Positions 28,556 to 37,930 are shown, counted from the stretch's first letter. The stretch: 64,000 nucleotides of DNA from CAVZMI01 sp050011775 (GCA_050011775.1 JBEKIL010000010.1:1-64000), one strand, 5' to 3'. Notes: generated from the sequence alone by a model not told the origin. A program made the numbers and translations.

Positions 28556-28910
28556 TGCTATATACCAATACTGTTTTATGTAGCGTTACAAGCACCTTTT
28601 CCGGTCTACGAACCGAAGAGACCGAGACGGTGATATCGGCGGTATTGCCGGATTCGTCGACCTGATTCTGAACAATAAAACCATCTTTATCATTTTCTAT
28701 TCTAGATGCCATGAAATCCTGTTCTGCAACTATACGGCTCATCCCGGTTTCCGCACAGTGGAGTGCTTTTTGCATCGTCTCAGCGCTTCGATCGAGAATA
28801 AAATTCCCGATCGTTGCCCCCAAGGGAATGAGCACGCTCACAAAGATCGCCATTGCGACAAGTGTCTCGATCAATGTATATCCTTTATCCATGTTCGGAT
28901 GTTCTTTCAT
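28545..28910 (-). CDS. Pseudopilin-like protein (GspI/PilV position)
   Basis: A 121-residue prepilin-like protein with cleavage motif MDKG-YTLIETLVAMAIFVSVL (Glu at +5). Start at 28910 with TGGAG upstream; a GTG six bases earlier is less likely. It overlaps the GspK-like gene by 4 bp. Minor pseudopilins I, J and K form the tip complex of the pseudopilus. Confidence 0.8.
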   Translation of the reverse strand: MKEHPNMDKGYTLIETLVAMAIFVSVLIPLGATIGNFILDRSAETMQKALHCAETGMSRIVAEQDFMASRIENDKDGFIVQNQVDESGNTADITVSVSSVRRPEKVLVTLHKTVLVYSNAK

Positions 28911-30274
28911 AACCACTCCAGTACTTCGTACTGCGGTTTACTCATGAGAAACGGTGGGAGAAGATACCCGGGCGGAAGCTCCGTGCGATCGATTTTACCG
29001 CTTCTCAGCCATCCAAAATATTTCGTCGGTGATCGATAAAAATAGAAGTCCTTTGCATGAACCATACCGCTGACATTTCCATCCAGTGTCATCAGATTAT
29101 CAGACCGCACAAAACCCGTCACAATACTATTATGGTTTATCGTAATAATATCTTCATTGCTCGGTGCGTTAACAGATGAGAGTAAAATTATAGATCCTTC
29201 CACTTTCGCGTCTCCCCGGAGAACAATTTCTCTCCCTTTTCCCGCACTCATTTTCGCAGGGATCGACATCATCAAAGATGGATAGCGCATCACGGCACCG
29301 CTATCGATAATAATAGATGGTGAAATACATTGACCCGACACCGTTGCTGATTGCATAAGGCGAATGGATTTTTGACTTATAATCACACAATCATCCATCA
29401 CTGCACCACGTTCGACAGTGATTTCTCCTGAGGCCGCCATGGCGATGAGTCCCTGGACGCTGGTATTTCTCCTCAATGTTCCATTTCCATCTATAATAAT
29501 ATAGAGCGGACGTAAACGTCGTATCAATTGCCCTTCAAGCGAGATATTCCCGCTCAGTAAAACATAATCCACAGAATCTGAAACAGATTCAAGAATAAAC
29601 GTCCCTGCTGCATCGATTGCCGGTCGGACGACACTGGTTTGCGCATCATTTGATTTCCGGGTACCACTGAGCATATTTTCATAGAAGGAGAAAAATATTT
29701 TTCGCTGGCTTTCATCAATCTCCGGTAGAGTTGGTGATTTTTCTTTACGGATATTTCCATTGACCGGCATGCGGACGGGTGTGATGTAGTCTTGCATTGT
29801 GCCAGTTGTGATACCGGGTTCACCGGCGATTACATCACCCTTAATCGAAGCCGTTCCGGTAAATACGAGCTGGTGAGATGAGTTTCCGAAAAGAAGGGCG
29901 CTGCGATATTCCGACGTCATTCGTGCTCCGGCGAGTGCAACACGAATTGAACGGGCCTTCTTATACTTTCCTTCCGACGTTGCAAGTGCGAACATCCCCC
30001 ACGGTTGGATTTTAACCTGCGCCTCACTTCCATCATCGAATGTGTATTGCCGTTCTGCCTCGGATTGGACTGCAACCGAGAGAATCTTTGCGATCCCGCT
30101 CTGGGCCGCATACTCCGCTTTCACGGCTGCGACCTCCATCCGGGCTTGCTGACGCTGCAGATATTGGAGTGCGAGAACCGAAAATGAGACGAGTGCAAGA
30201 ATCGTGATCAACATGAGAATGGAGGGAAGTGCAAATCCCGATTCACAATCACTGGAAGAATTGGCGATTATCAT
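28907..30274 (-). CDS. GspK/PilX-like tip pseudopilin with a long repeat-rich C-terminal domain
   Basis: A 455-residue protein. A prepilin-like N-terminus (CESG-FALPSILMLITILALVS) lacks Glu at +5, as is usual for GspK. The C-terminal half has repeated short beta units (VLLSGNISLEGQLI, VQGLIAMAASGEITVERGAV, IVLRGDAKVEGSIILLS) reminiscent of bactofilin-like or beta-helical folds rather than canonical GspK. Start at 30274: GGAG 7 nt upstream and ATGA overlap with the preceding gene. Confidence 0.7.
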   Translation of the reverse strand: MIIANSSSDCESGFALPSILMLITILALVSFSVLALQYLQRQQARMEVAAVKAEYAAQSGIAKILSVAVQSEAERQYTFDDGSEAQVKIQPWGMFALATSEGKYKKARSIRVALAGARMTSEYRSALLFGNSSHQLVFTGTASIKGDVIAGEPGITTGTMQDYITPVRMPVNGNIRKEKSPTLPEIDESQRKIFFSFYENMLSGTRKSNDAQTSVVRPAIDAAGTFILESVSDSVDYVLLSGNISLEGQLIRRLRPLYIIIDGNGTLRRNTSVQGLIAMAASGEITVERGAVMDDCVIISQKSIRLMQSATVSGQCISPSIIIDSGAVMRYPSLMMSIPAKMSAGKGREIVLRGDAKVEGSIILLSSVNAPSNEDIITINHNSIVTGFVRSDNLMTLDGNVSGMVHAKDFYFYRSPTKYFGWLRSGKIDRTELPPGYLLPPFLMSKPQYEVLEWL

Positions 30275-30729
30275 CGGTTCTCCAGCTTCCATTCACTCTT
30301 CTTTTTCATGTAGAGGTAATCAACCGCCGTCGGCGTAATCTTCATGATTTTTACGCCACGAAGTACATCACCTTCTTTGACGAAATATGTGGAACCTTCT
30401 GTATCTTCAATTATCGCAGTTCTCTTGTTCTTCGTGACCACAATGCCTGAAAGTTTTAAAGGAGGAGGCACCCATGCAGGTTCTAAAGGTTTTACAGGTT
30501 TTGACTTTTTTCCTTCAACACGAAGAGAAGAGCGAAATGGATCACGAACATCGCTTCTATAGATAAATCGTTCGTTCTGTATACCTGTCGCGGAGATGAC
30601 AGCCGATGTATTGTTTTCTTCATCCCGATCACTGGAGGAGATGGAAACATATATTCGATATAGTATTGCACCCCAGATGCCGATGAGGGCAATAACAAGG
30701 ATCCAGGTTATGGTTTTGTTGTTTTTCAT
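30271..30729 (-). CDS. PilP/GspC-like inner-membrane protein
   Basis: A 152-residue protein with one N-terminal helix (ITWILVIALIGIWGAILYRI) and a periplasmic domain containing LSGIVVTKNKRTAIIEDTEG followed by TYFVKEGDVLRGVKI, the HR-domain pattern of GspC/PilP that contacts the secretin. Position downstream of PilO-like and upstream of the pseudopilins supports this. Sequence similarity is judged by eye. Confidence 0.7.
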   Translation of the reverse strand: MKNNKTITWILVIALIGIWGAILYRIYVSISSSDRDEENNTSAVISATGIQNERFIYRSDVRDPFRSSLRVEGKKSKPVKPLEPAWVPPPLKLSGIVVTKNKRTAIIEDTEGSTYFVKEGDVLRGVKIMKITPTAVDYLYMKKKSEWKLENR

Positions 30730-30839
30730 GTAGAGTTACGTATTATCATCTTTTCAAAAATTATTCTAAAGAATTCCATGTCACACTGTACTAAAGTACG
30801 ATTTCATCGAGCGAAACAGGTCCCGTTCTTGGGCGTGGT

Positions 30840-30878
30840 GAGTCTCCGCCAAAGGCGGATGTGCCTACGGCACAGAAG
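30840..30878 (+). repeat. 39-bp repeat, copy A
   Basis: GAGTCTCCGCC-AAA-GGCGGA... through GCACAGAAG; 37 of 39 bases match copy B at 38492-38530. It contains the small hairpin TCCGCC-AAA-GGCGGA. It sits in the 193-bp gap between the PilO-like and PilP-like genes, which otherwise shows nothing coding. Confidence 0.75.
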
Positions 30879-30922
30879 GGTGGAGCGGAGCCTTTTCCAT
30901 ACTCAGAAAAAACAGCTGCCTC

Positions 30923-31447
30923 CTACCGCTTCTTCGGCAATATTGACACACTCCCTTCGATTGTCGCACTCACAGGCGATCCGCTCTTTGAGCGTGATTG
31001 AATTTCAATTTTACGGATCCGTGCACTCAACGTACCGTTTTCTATGGTGTTGACGAATGTCCCCACATGATGAAAATCATTGCTTATGCCGATTTTAAAT
31101 CCAATCTCCCGTAACTGACTCGTCGATTCTGACTCTGCCGGCACAAGCGATTCGAATTTCACACTGGCTTCATGTGCACAGGAATTAAGATATTCGAACA
31201 CCCCCGTCTCGCTCTGGTCATAGTTTCCTGAATTCCGCGTCAAAGCCGTCATCAACTGCTGACGTCTAGCCCTCAGTTCCATCTTCTTCATTGCCAGCTT
31301 TTCAGGATTCAACTCCTCCTTAGCCCTCATTTCGTTATATAACTGGAGGGATGTACTCCATCGATCAAGCACCTCCGTCCCCGTCAGATAAATAAATACC
31401 AGAAAGAGAGCGGCTGTAAAATATTGATATTTCTTTTTTTGATTCAT
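30923..31447 (-). CDS. PilO/GspM-like inner-membrane assembly protein
   Basis: A 174-residue protein with one N-terminal helix (YFTAALFLVFIYLTG), a coiled-coil-like charged stretch (residues ~35-65) and a small alpha/beta periplasmic domain, the PilO/GspM architecture. It overlaps the PilM-PilN fusion by 4 bp. Function in the inner-membrane platform is inferred from architecture and position. Confidence 0.7.
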   Translation of the reverse strand: MNQKKKYQYFTAALFLVFIYLTGTEVLDRWSTSLQLYNEMRAKEELNPEKLAMKKMELRARRQQLMTALTRNSGNYDQSETGVFEYLNSCAHEASVKFESLVPAESESTSQLREIGFKIGISNDFHHVGTFVNTIENGTLSARIRKIEIQSRSKSGSPVSATIEGSVSILPKKR

Positions 31448-32874
31448 CGGAGCAGTGCAGTAATTTCAAATCGTATATTATCGCGACCATTATCCAGGAT
31501 CTGCTCAAATTGATCCTGCTGCCCACCAACGCCTGTGCGGACGAGTTTCGCATCGTAACACAAACCCGAAGCCTCGAGCTTCCTCAAATAATCGGCGATA
31601 CTCTCGTGCGTGTTGGCAATACCTGAGAGCAATAGCTTTTGCTGTGAAGCTTCTTTTCCATCAATTGATAGTCTATCGAGCCTTACTCCATCCGGAGTAA
31701 GGCTCGCTACTTCGTACAGGACTTTTGCTTTGATGGTACGCCGTAAAGAGAACCCGTCGCTGCGGATTTTATTTTCAAGGTCTTTCACCTGCTGCTCGAG
31801 CGACATGACTTCTGCGTAGACTACGCTGGAAGATATCATTTCGTCGTCGAGCTTACCGATCATTTTTTGGAGAATTATTGAGGTTAGAAATTGCATCCCA
31901 AGAAGAATAATCGTGATTGAACCCAGAACTAGTGCGGCCCTCTGAAAAAGCGAACGATATATCTGTACCGAGATCTTTTCTTGTTCCTCCTGTGGTAAAT
32001 AATTGATTGGACTTAATCCGGGAATAAATCCCTTTATTGCCAGTCCCGCAGCCAATGTATACTCTGGAAATATCCCAAACGGTCTATAAAACTCATCGCG
32101 TTCACCCTCAAGAGGCTCGAGTCGATCGCCGGTGATCAATAACCTGGTTGAGTCATTTTCTTTTTTCAGCTCTGAAATGATCGAAGATACAGAATATTGA
32201 TCGATGGAAGAAACAAATTTCAACGGCATCCTTTTCCCTTCCTGAAGCGATGCAATCGAGAGCGTTTTTTCTTCACTGTGAATCACATGTATATTCCCAT
32301 GGTTGAATAATTGCGAATCAACAAGAACAGGGTTGATAATATCGCGCACACCTGCCCCCAGAGCCAGGAGTTGAAGCCCGGCCTGAGCAAAAAACGACTT
32401 ATATTCCTCTATATCGGAATTTCTAATAAAGGTAATCTCAATGGACGCGCCTTCCGCATTTCTCCCCAATATTTCATACTGAAAGGATACTTGATCCGGC
32501 GGGACCGGTAATCGAAGAAGTTTTTCCTGCTGTTCACGTATCCACTCCTCGATATTTTCCACATTCGCCGGAATTGTTGCTGTTACAGTTTTTATTCCCA
32601 TTGATCTCACACTCGATACAGCGTAACGAGTTTTTACTTTCCGGCTTTCAAGACTTTCTCTAAGATACAGAGCCCGCTGCTCGACCGACATCACCGGATC
32701 GAATAACACAGAGAATGAATCGACAAGTGAAAATTTCCCTAAAAATCTCTGAAATGGATTCCCCTTCCGTTTTAAAATCACGACACAGGCTTTCTGCTCC
32801 ATCACATCAACGCCAAGAATACTCGTGATGCCGGAAAGCCTTTGAAAATCAATATATTGAAGGATATTCCTCAT
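31444..32874 (-). CDS. PilM-PilN (GspL-like) fusion protein
   Basis: A 476-residue protein. Residues ~1-290 resemble the actin-like PilM/GspL cytoplasmic domain (SILGVDVMEQKACVVIL ... RYAVSSVRSMGIKTVTATIP). A transmembrane helix lies near 316-338 (LFQRAALVLGSITIILLGMQ), followed by a coiled coil and a PilN-like periplasmic domain (LYEVASLTPDGVRLDRLSID, then LLLSGIANTHESIADYLRKL). In type IV pili these are two proteins, in T2SS one GspL. Overlaps both neighbours by 4 bp. Confidence 0.78.
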   Translation of the reverse strand: MRNILQYIDFQRLSGITSILGVDVMEQKACVVILKRKGNPFQRFLGKFSLVDSFSVLFDPVMSVEQRALYLRESLESRKVKTRYAVSSVRSMGIKTVTATIPANVENIEEWIREQQEKLLRLPVPPDQVSFQYEILGRNAEGASIEITFIRNSDIEEYKSFFAQAGLQLLALGAGVRDIINPVLVDSQLFNHGNIHVIHSEEKTLSIASLQEGKRMPLKFVSSIDQYSVSSIISELKKENDSTRLLITGDRLEPLEGERDEFYRPFGIFPEYTLAAGLAIKGFIPGLSPINYLPQEEQEKISVQIYRSLFQRAALVLGSITIILLGMQFLTSIILQKMIGKLDDEMISSSVVYAEVMSLEQQVKDLENKIRSDGFSLRRTIKAKVLYEVASLTPDGVRLDRLSIDGKEASQQKLLLSGIANTHESIADYLRKLEASGLCYDAKLVRTGVGGQQDQFEQILDNGRDNIRFEITALLR

Positions 32875-34784
32875 TGCGTTCCAGCCGGCGGCGTCAAATT
32901 AACATCGAAAGCCTCACCATACGAAATGTGCGGCGTTATGTAAATCATCAATTCCGATTTCCGGCTGGATTTTGTAGTCGACGAGAAGAGACTCCCGAGC
33001 AGAGGAATCGATCCAAGAATGGGCGTTTGCGATCTTACATCCGATTCCGTTTCCTGAACAAGTCCACCAAGTACAATCGTCTCCCCTTCCCTTACAATCA
33101 GCGTAGAACTCATCGCCCGTTTATTGATTGTCGGTGGAACAGTGGATGAAAATTGTCCGACCGGAGTACGAAAATCCGGCTTGACCTCGACCGTAATCAA
33201 TCCGTCTGCTCCGACATACGGTGTTATTTCGAGCTTCACATCGGCCTCGATCGTCTGAAATTGTCTGCTAGTTTGGAACAGCACCGAAGTCTGGTCGCGA
33301 TACGGTATTGTTGATTCCAACAGGAAGTATTGTGTCGTTCCGATACTCAATGATGCCTTATGTCCGTTCAGGGTCGCAATCACAGGTCGTGATTTGATAT
33401 TTGCCAGTCCCTGACTCTCAAGCGCTTTAATATTAAGATAAAAATCCGGGGGAAGCGGTCCGAGTTTTGCAATGTTAAGTTCAGTGCCGAAAAGACTGAC
33501 CTTCCCGATTTTATTGAGATAATTTGAGAGAGCATCGCCTTTCATTTCATAATCGATACCCGGGATGAGTGAACCTTTTCGAGTATACGTCGTTGTGTCC
33601 AATCCGCCCGTTGTGCCTGCCTGAATCCCGAACTCGGATCCCTTCGAGACATCGAAATCTACAACAATGGCTTCAATGAGAACCTGGGCAACGGGCTTAT
33701 CGATCTGGGCCAGAAATTCTTCTACCTGCTCAACGACGTCAGGAGATCCGATAATGACCAGACCGTTCTGCTCCTTCACCATCTTGATCGTCGCCTGCGT
33801 CGTAAGGTTCTGAGGAAGCATATCGATCGTACCTTCGGCAGTGAGGTATTTTAGACGAAGCAACCGTGTCGCGACAAGGGCTTTATTCGCTTTCTCGCCG
33901 ATGAAGTACATCCCTTCGGATTCACGATACGCATAGTTCGTATTTCTTAGCAAGAGATCCATTGCTCTTGAAAGCGAGACGTTCGTTGCACGCGCTGTAA
34001 CCGTTCCTGATATTTGATTGTAAAACACCACATCGGTGTTGAGCTGGCGGATCATATCATGCAGAACACGTTCAAGCGGCGCATTTGTCACATCGATCGA
34101 GACCGACGAGTCTTTCACGCTGATCCAGTATGGACCGGAACGCTGCGCCGACGAGGTCCCCTGCGTGCCGACATAATAATCGAGCCGGCTGACAATATAT
34201 ACTCCGCTTTTTTTCTGCACGGCAAAACCATTGTTATTCATCAATTGTGTGAAGCCGATATCAAAATCGATCTCCATTAATTTCCCGTTTACAGAACCTG
34301 TTGTTCCGCTTATCACAAGGATGTTCTTCCCGGTTTTCTTCTGGATTTCGAGAATGACCTTCTCGAGATCATCGTTCTTGAGTTCGACAGAAAGAAGTCC
34401 TGCCTCCCATGTTACCTGCGGAACCTTCGGAGGCGGAGGCGGGGCTTCACCCGGCTGAGTTATTTTGATGATATTTCCGTCGATCTGCAGATTCAACTTG
34501 TTCTGCTGACACAGAAATTTAACGATGTCATATACCGGGACGCGATTCAAAGAGATCGTCGCCCTTTTGTTGATGGAGTTATCAAGGAAAATATTGATCC
34601 CATGCTGATAAGAGAGTGCGCGGAATATATCGCGCAAATCAGCATCCTTGAAGTTCAGACTGGTCGTGTCTTTTGCACCTGGAGGAAGCACAAGTTCCTG
34701 CTGCGAATTACTATCCTGAGACTGTGCAAATCCACAGCGGCCGAATATCACCGCCGCCATAATAATTACTAGCACATGTTTCAT
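32871..34784 (-). CDS. gspD: Secretin of the type II secretion / type IV pilus system
   Basis: A 637-residue outer-membrane secretin. Signal peptide MKHVLVIIMAAVIFGRCGFA, then N-domains including an STN-like domain (DLRDIFRALSYQHGINIFLD near 50-70), a pro-rich linker (APPPPPKVPQV), a second STN-like N domain, a secretin N domain (VIIGSPDVVEQVEEFLAQID) and the C-terminal secretin barrel (VIVDFDVSKGSEFGIQAG ... VREGETIVLGGLVQE ... GSIPLLGSLFSS). Starts the downstream half of the operon, 430 bp after gspE. Confidence 0.93.
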   Translation of the reverse strand: MKHVLVIIMAAVIFGRCGFAQSQDSNSQQELVLPPGAKDTTSLNFKDADLRDIFRALSYQHGINIFLDNSINKRATISLNRVPVYDIVKFLCQQNKLNLQIDGNIIKITQPGEAPPPPPKVPQVTWEAGLLSVELKNDDLEKVILEIQKKTGKNILVISGTTGSVNGKLMEIDFDIGFTQLMNNNGFAVQKKSGVYIVSRLDYYVGTQGTSSAQRSGPYWISVKDSSVSIDVTNAPLERVLHDMIRQLNTDVVFYNQISGTVTARATNVSLSRAMDLLLRNTNYAYRESEGMYFIGEKANKALVATRLLRLKYLTAEGTIDMLPQNLTTQATIKMVKEQNGLVIIGSPDVVEQVEEFLAQIDKPVAQVLIEAIVVDFDVSKGSEFGIQAGTTGGLDTTTYTRKGSLIPGIDYEMKGDALSNYLNKIGKVSLFGTELNIAKLGPLPPDFYLNIKALESQGLANIKSRPVIATLNGHKASLSIGTTQYFLLESTIPYRDQTSVLFQTSRQFQTIEADVKLEITPYVGADGLITVEVKPDFRTPVGQFSSTVPPTINKRAMSSTLIVREGETIVLGGLVQETESDVRSQTPILGSIPLLGSLFSSTTKSSRKSELMIYITPHISYGEAFDVNLTPPAGTQ

Positions 34785-34805
34785 AGTAACCTCTCTTGTT
34801 ATAGA

Positions 34806-35214
34806 AATACCTGCTATAGGCTATTGAGTCCTGTAGGTCTGCGATCCCGACAAGTCGTAAGACCGTCGGGGGACAAAATCTTGGTAGAAAACGTGAAACA
34901 AAATCGACTGAGCTCCAATAGGAGTGCCATCTTGAAATTAATATTCCACCCCTCCGGGGTTCTGATGTTTATGTGAAACACTAAACCTACCAAGATTACA
35001 CCCCTAACGGGGTTTTTATAATCCTTCCTGAGCCAAAACACATTCCGTTGTTTCAAGATTCATGAAACACTGTTTTCCCCCTTTGTCCCGAAAAGATGGA
35101 TATCTTCGCCATATAACTCTCAGACTTTTGAATCCCGTAGGGACGGTCATATCTCAGCATTATAAATCTCAGACTATTGAGTCCCGTAGGTACGAAATCT
35201 TGATAGAAAACGCC
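34806..35214. repeat. Intergenic repeat region with GTCCCGTAGGGAC-type palindromes
   Basis: The 430-bp gap between gspE and the secretin holds no gene. It contains related units: CTATTGAGTCCTGTAGGTCTG, CTTTTGAATCCCGTAGGGACG and CTATTGAGTCCCGTAGGTACG, two of them followed by AAATCTTGRTAGAAAACG, and also CCCCTCCGGGG and ACCCCTAACGGGGT. The last two complete units are arranged in tandem (with TCTCAGACT in front). Similar blocks appear at 7.5-7.8 kb and near 49.5 kb. Confidence 0.7.
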
Positions 35215-36717
35215 TTATCCCGCAGTTTCCCGAATCACTTCATCAAGCGACGTCTCGCCACGTTCTGCCCTCTGCAGAGCGGCTTCACGAAGCGTCACCA
35301 ATCCGTTCTCCTGCGCTTTTACCCGCAGCTCGGAAGCTGTAATTTCTTTTGCGATTAAATCGCTGATCCCATTTTGAATCGGAAATACTTCATACACCGC
35401 CATTCGACCTTTATACCCCACATGGTTGCATGCGGGGCATCCTTTGGCTTTATAAAATGTTGTCGACCTACGATGACTGGAGAGCGAGAACTCTTCATGC
35501 TGTTCCGCCGTCGGTTTTGCCGGCTCCTTGCACTTCTCACAGAGCCTGCGGAGTAACCGCTGCGCCAATATCATTTTCACAGATGATGCGACAAGGAACG
35601 GCTCAATGCCCATATCGATAAGACGGGTGACAGCCGACGGCGCGTCGTTCGTATGAAGCGTTGAAAAGACAAGATGACCGGTGAGAGCGGCACGAATTGC
35701 AATTTCGGCAGTCTCGGAGTCGCGTATTTCACCAAGCATGATCACGTTCGGATCCTGACGTAAAATCGAGCGGAGGGTAGCGGCAAATGTCAAGCCGATA
35801 TCAGACCTGACATGCGTCTGGTTGATGCCGTGAAGATTATATTCGATTGGATCTTCAATTGTCGTAATATTGATCTCCGGCCGGTTAATATAATTGAGAG
35901 CCGCATACAGGGTCGTCGTCTTACCGCTGCCCGTGGGACCGGTGACAAGGATCATTCCATACGGCAATCTGATTGTACGCTGGAACAGTTTAAGATCCGT
36001 CGGCTCAAATCCTAATTTTGTAAGATCGAGCTGGACCTGCGATTTATCCAGAATTCGAAGGACAATTTTCTCGCCGAAATCCGTCGGAAGACTGGAAACA
36101 CGGATATCGATGACGCGATCCCCCTGCTTAACGCGGATCCGGCCGTCCTGCGGCCGGCGTTTTTCGGCGATGTCGAGATCCGCCATGATTTTAAGCCGGG
36201 AGATGAGCGGCTTCACCTGCGAAGGCGACGGCTGCATGACTTCATGTAAAACCCCGTCGAGCCGGTAACGGACGCGCATCGTGCGCTCGTAAGGCTCAAT
36301 GTGAATGTCGCTGGCGCCCATGTGGATGGCATCGGTAATAATACGATTCACGAGCGTAACAGCAGAGCCGTCCGCACTCGCTTCGATTTCCTTTTCTTCT
36401 TCCCGCACCGACACAAACTCGGATGAATGAAATTCCCGCGACGGATGATGATGGGCTTTCATCTCGCCGGTAGTGATACCGTAATGTTTCTGTATCGCGG
36501 AATACAGTATGGAAGATTGAATTATTTCAACGACAATTTTTTTCCCGAGAAGAAAGGCGAGGTCCGTCAGAATCTGCGGATCGTAACCTTCGGGAAGCGC
36601 AACAACGGCCGTATCGTTTTCGACACGGAGCGGTAATGCACAAAGCTCTACCGCGGTCGTTTTCGGGATAAGCCCGAGCACTTCAGGAGGAATTTTTAAT
36701 GAATCAATGTCGACCAT
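35215..36717 (-). CDS. gspE: Assembly ATPase of the type II secretion / type IV pilus system
   Basis: A 500-residue GspE/PilB ATPase powering pseudopilus assembly. GspE N-domain (PPEVLGLIPKTTAVELCALP), Walker A GPTGSGKTTTLYAAL (~residue 260), Asp box (TTIEDPIEYNL), Walker B region (RQDPNVIMLGEIRDSETAEI), His box (GHLVFSTLHTNDA) and the C-terminal tetracysteine zinc site CEKCK ... CPACNHVGYKGR. The start overlaps the end of the prepilin peptidase gene by 22 bp. Confidence 0.96.
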   Translation of the reverse strand: MVDIDSLKIPPEVLGLIPKTTAVELCALPLRVENDTAVVALPEGYDPQILTDLAFLLGKKIVVEIIQSSILYSAIQKHYGITTGEMKAHHHPSREFHSSEFVSVREEEKEIEASADGSAVTLVNRIITDAIHMGASDIHIEPYERTMRVRYRLDGVLHEVMQPSPSQVKPLISRLKIMADLDIAEKRRPQDGRIRVKQGDRVIDIRVSSLPTDFGEKIVLRILDKSQVQLDLTKLGFEPTDLKLFQRTIRLPYGMILVTGPTGSGKTTTLYAALNYINRPEINITTIEDPIEYNLHGINQTHVRSDIGLTFAATLRSILRQDPNVIMLGEIRDSETAEIAIRAALTGHLVFSTLHTNDAPSAVTRLIDMGIEPFLVASSVKMILAQRLLRRLCEKCKEPAKPTAEQHEEFSLSSHRRSTTFYKAKGCPACNHVGYKGRMAVYEVFPIQNGISDLIAKEITASELRVKAQENGLVTLREAALQRAERGETSLDEVIRETAG

Positions 36718-37466
36718 AAATTCGAAATTGTATGATTGAATATAATAATAATACCCGACGCAATAGCGAGAAAAGATCCGAATGGAATTTTATTTGGTGC
36801 CTGATCATTCGACTGCATCACCTTTTTCACAGCGCCATAGACCGCCCCGCCAATTGCGGCAATCCAGAGCGCCAGCAGAAAATATCCGATCCCGAGGAAC
36901 AATCCGATGACTGCCGCAAGTTTAATATCGCCGATACCCATTGTTTCTTTTTTATAGATCGTATTACCGGCGAATCGAATTATCGCGAGCGAGCCTGCTG
37001 CCAGCAGCGAACCTCCGATTGCATTGAGAATTTGCGACGGCTCGATCAACGATTTAAGAATTACTCCACCCGCTAGACCGGCCACAATAATAATATTGGG
37101 GATAAGAAGATGTTCCCAATCGATGACACTGATTAAAAGCATCAGAAAAAGAAAAATGGAAACGATGATAAACTGTTCTGTCAGACCGTACTTCAGGAAT
37201 ATAAAGACGGTCATGAACCCGGATATAAACTCGATAATAGGATACCTGTATGAAATGTTACCGTTGCAATGCTTACATTTCCCTTTCTGAAGCATAAAGC
37301 TCAGCACCGGTACAAGCTCGGTCCAACCGAGTTCATGTCCGCACTTCGGACAGAACGATCCCGGCGATGCGACCGACATTCCCCGCGGTATGCGGTACGC
37401 GCAGACGTTCAGGAAGCTCCCGAACGAAAGACCGAGGAGAAAGAGTATGATGATGGCTTCGAGCAT
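36696..37466 (-). CDS. pilD: Prepilin peptidase (type IV leader peptidase)
   Basis: A 256-residue polytopic membrane aspartyl protease that cleaves and N-methylates prepilins. N-terminal SFGSFLNVCAYRIPRGMSV and the zinc cysteines CPKC ... CKHC are intact. The catalytic Asp residues lie in SVIDWEHLLIPN and GIGDIKLAAVIGLFLG. Its presence inside the operon suits processing of the pseudopilins encoded here. Start ATG 37466; the DUF559 cassette lies directly upstream. Confidence 0.95.
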   Translation of the reverse strand: MLEAIIILFLLGLSFGSFLNVCAYRIPRGMSVASPGSFCPKCGHELGWTELVPVLSFMLQKGKCKHCNGNISYRYPIIEFISGFMTVFIFLKYGLTEQFIIVSIFLFLMLLISVIDWEHLLIPNIIIVAGLAGGVILKSLIEPSQILNAIGGSLLAAGSLAIIRFAGNTIYKKETMGIGDIKLAAVIGLFLGIGYFLLALWIAAIGGAVYGAVKKVMQSNDQAPNKIPFGSFLAIASGIIIIFNHTISNLWSTLIH

Positions 37467-37476
37467 AGATTCGTCC

Positions 37477-37497
37477 CCCTCCTCCTTGAGGAGGGGT
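37477..37497. repeat. Palindrome flanking the DUF559 gene, left copy
   Basis: CCCCTCCT-CCTTG-AGGAGGGG, between pilD and the DUF559 gene. Matches in core sequence the palindrome at 37931-37951 on the other side. Confidence 0.7.
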
Positions 37498-37511
37498 CTG
37501 GGGGAGGTCCA

Positions 37512-37895
37512 CTAAACCGAACCCGCCCCCTTAGCCTCCATAGTTATAAATTCCTTGATTTTACAGATTACCTCTTTTGTTTTATTGATCACGTCTTCGT
37601 CTTTAAATCGCAGAAAACGAATTCCATATTTTTCAATCCATATCTGCCTCATCGAATCGTACTCTCTAGCAGACAGAGATCGATGTGATCTACCATCCAG
37701 TTCTATTACAAGTTTTAATTTTGATGAATAGAAATCAACAACAAACGCACCGATACTATATTGCCGCCTGAATTTGTATCCGAGCAATTGCTTTCCCCGA
37801 AGTACCTGCCACATAATTCGTTCTGAAGCTGTAGCATGTCGGCGGAGAAAGCGGCGCTTCTCTTTCTGATCTGGTCTGTTGAAAATTTTGCTCAT
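37512..37895 (-). CDS. DUF559 / Vsr-like endonuclease-domain protein
   Basis: A 127-residue protein of the DUF559 family, related to very-short-patch-repair (Vsr) nucleases. The core YKFRRQYSIGAFVVDFYSSK then LKLVIELDGRSH carries the acidic residues of this PD-(D/E)XK-like fold. The ATG at 37895 fits the family start (MSKIFNRP); a GTG at 37922 is possible. It sits between gspG and pilD, where no such gene belongs, bracketed by near-identical palindromes, so it looks like an inserted cassette. Natural role of the family is unknown. Confidence 0.85.
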   Translation of the reverse strand: MSKIFNRPDQKEKRRFLRRHATASERIMWQVLRGKQLLGYKFRRQYSIGAFVVDFYSSKLKLVIELDGRSHRSLSAREYDSMRQIWIEKYGIRFLRFKDEDVINKTKEVICKIKEFITMEAKGAGSV

Positions 37896-37930
37896 GCCGT
37901 TTCTTGGCTGGTACGCGACCACCCCTTGAT

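Noticed and set aside
37467..37511. GC-rich CCTCC/GGAGG stretch as rho-independent terminator of gspG
   Set aside because: It lies on the far side of the DUF559 gene, lacks a T run, and matches the palindrome on the other side, so it was called a flanking repeat.
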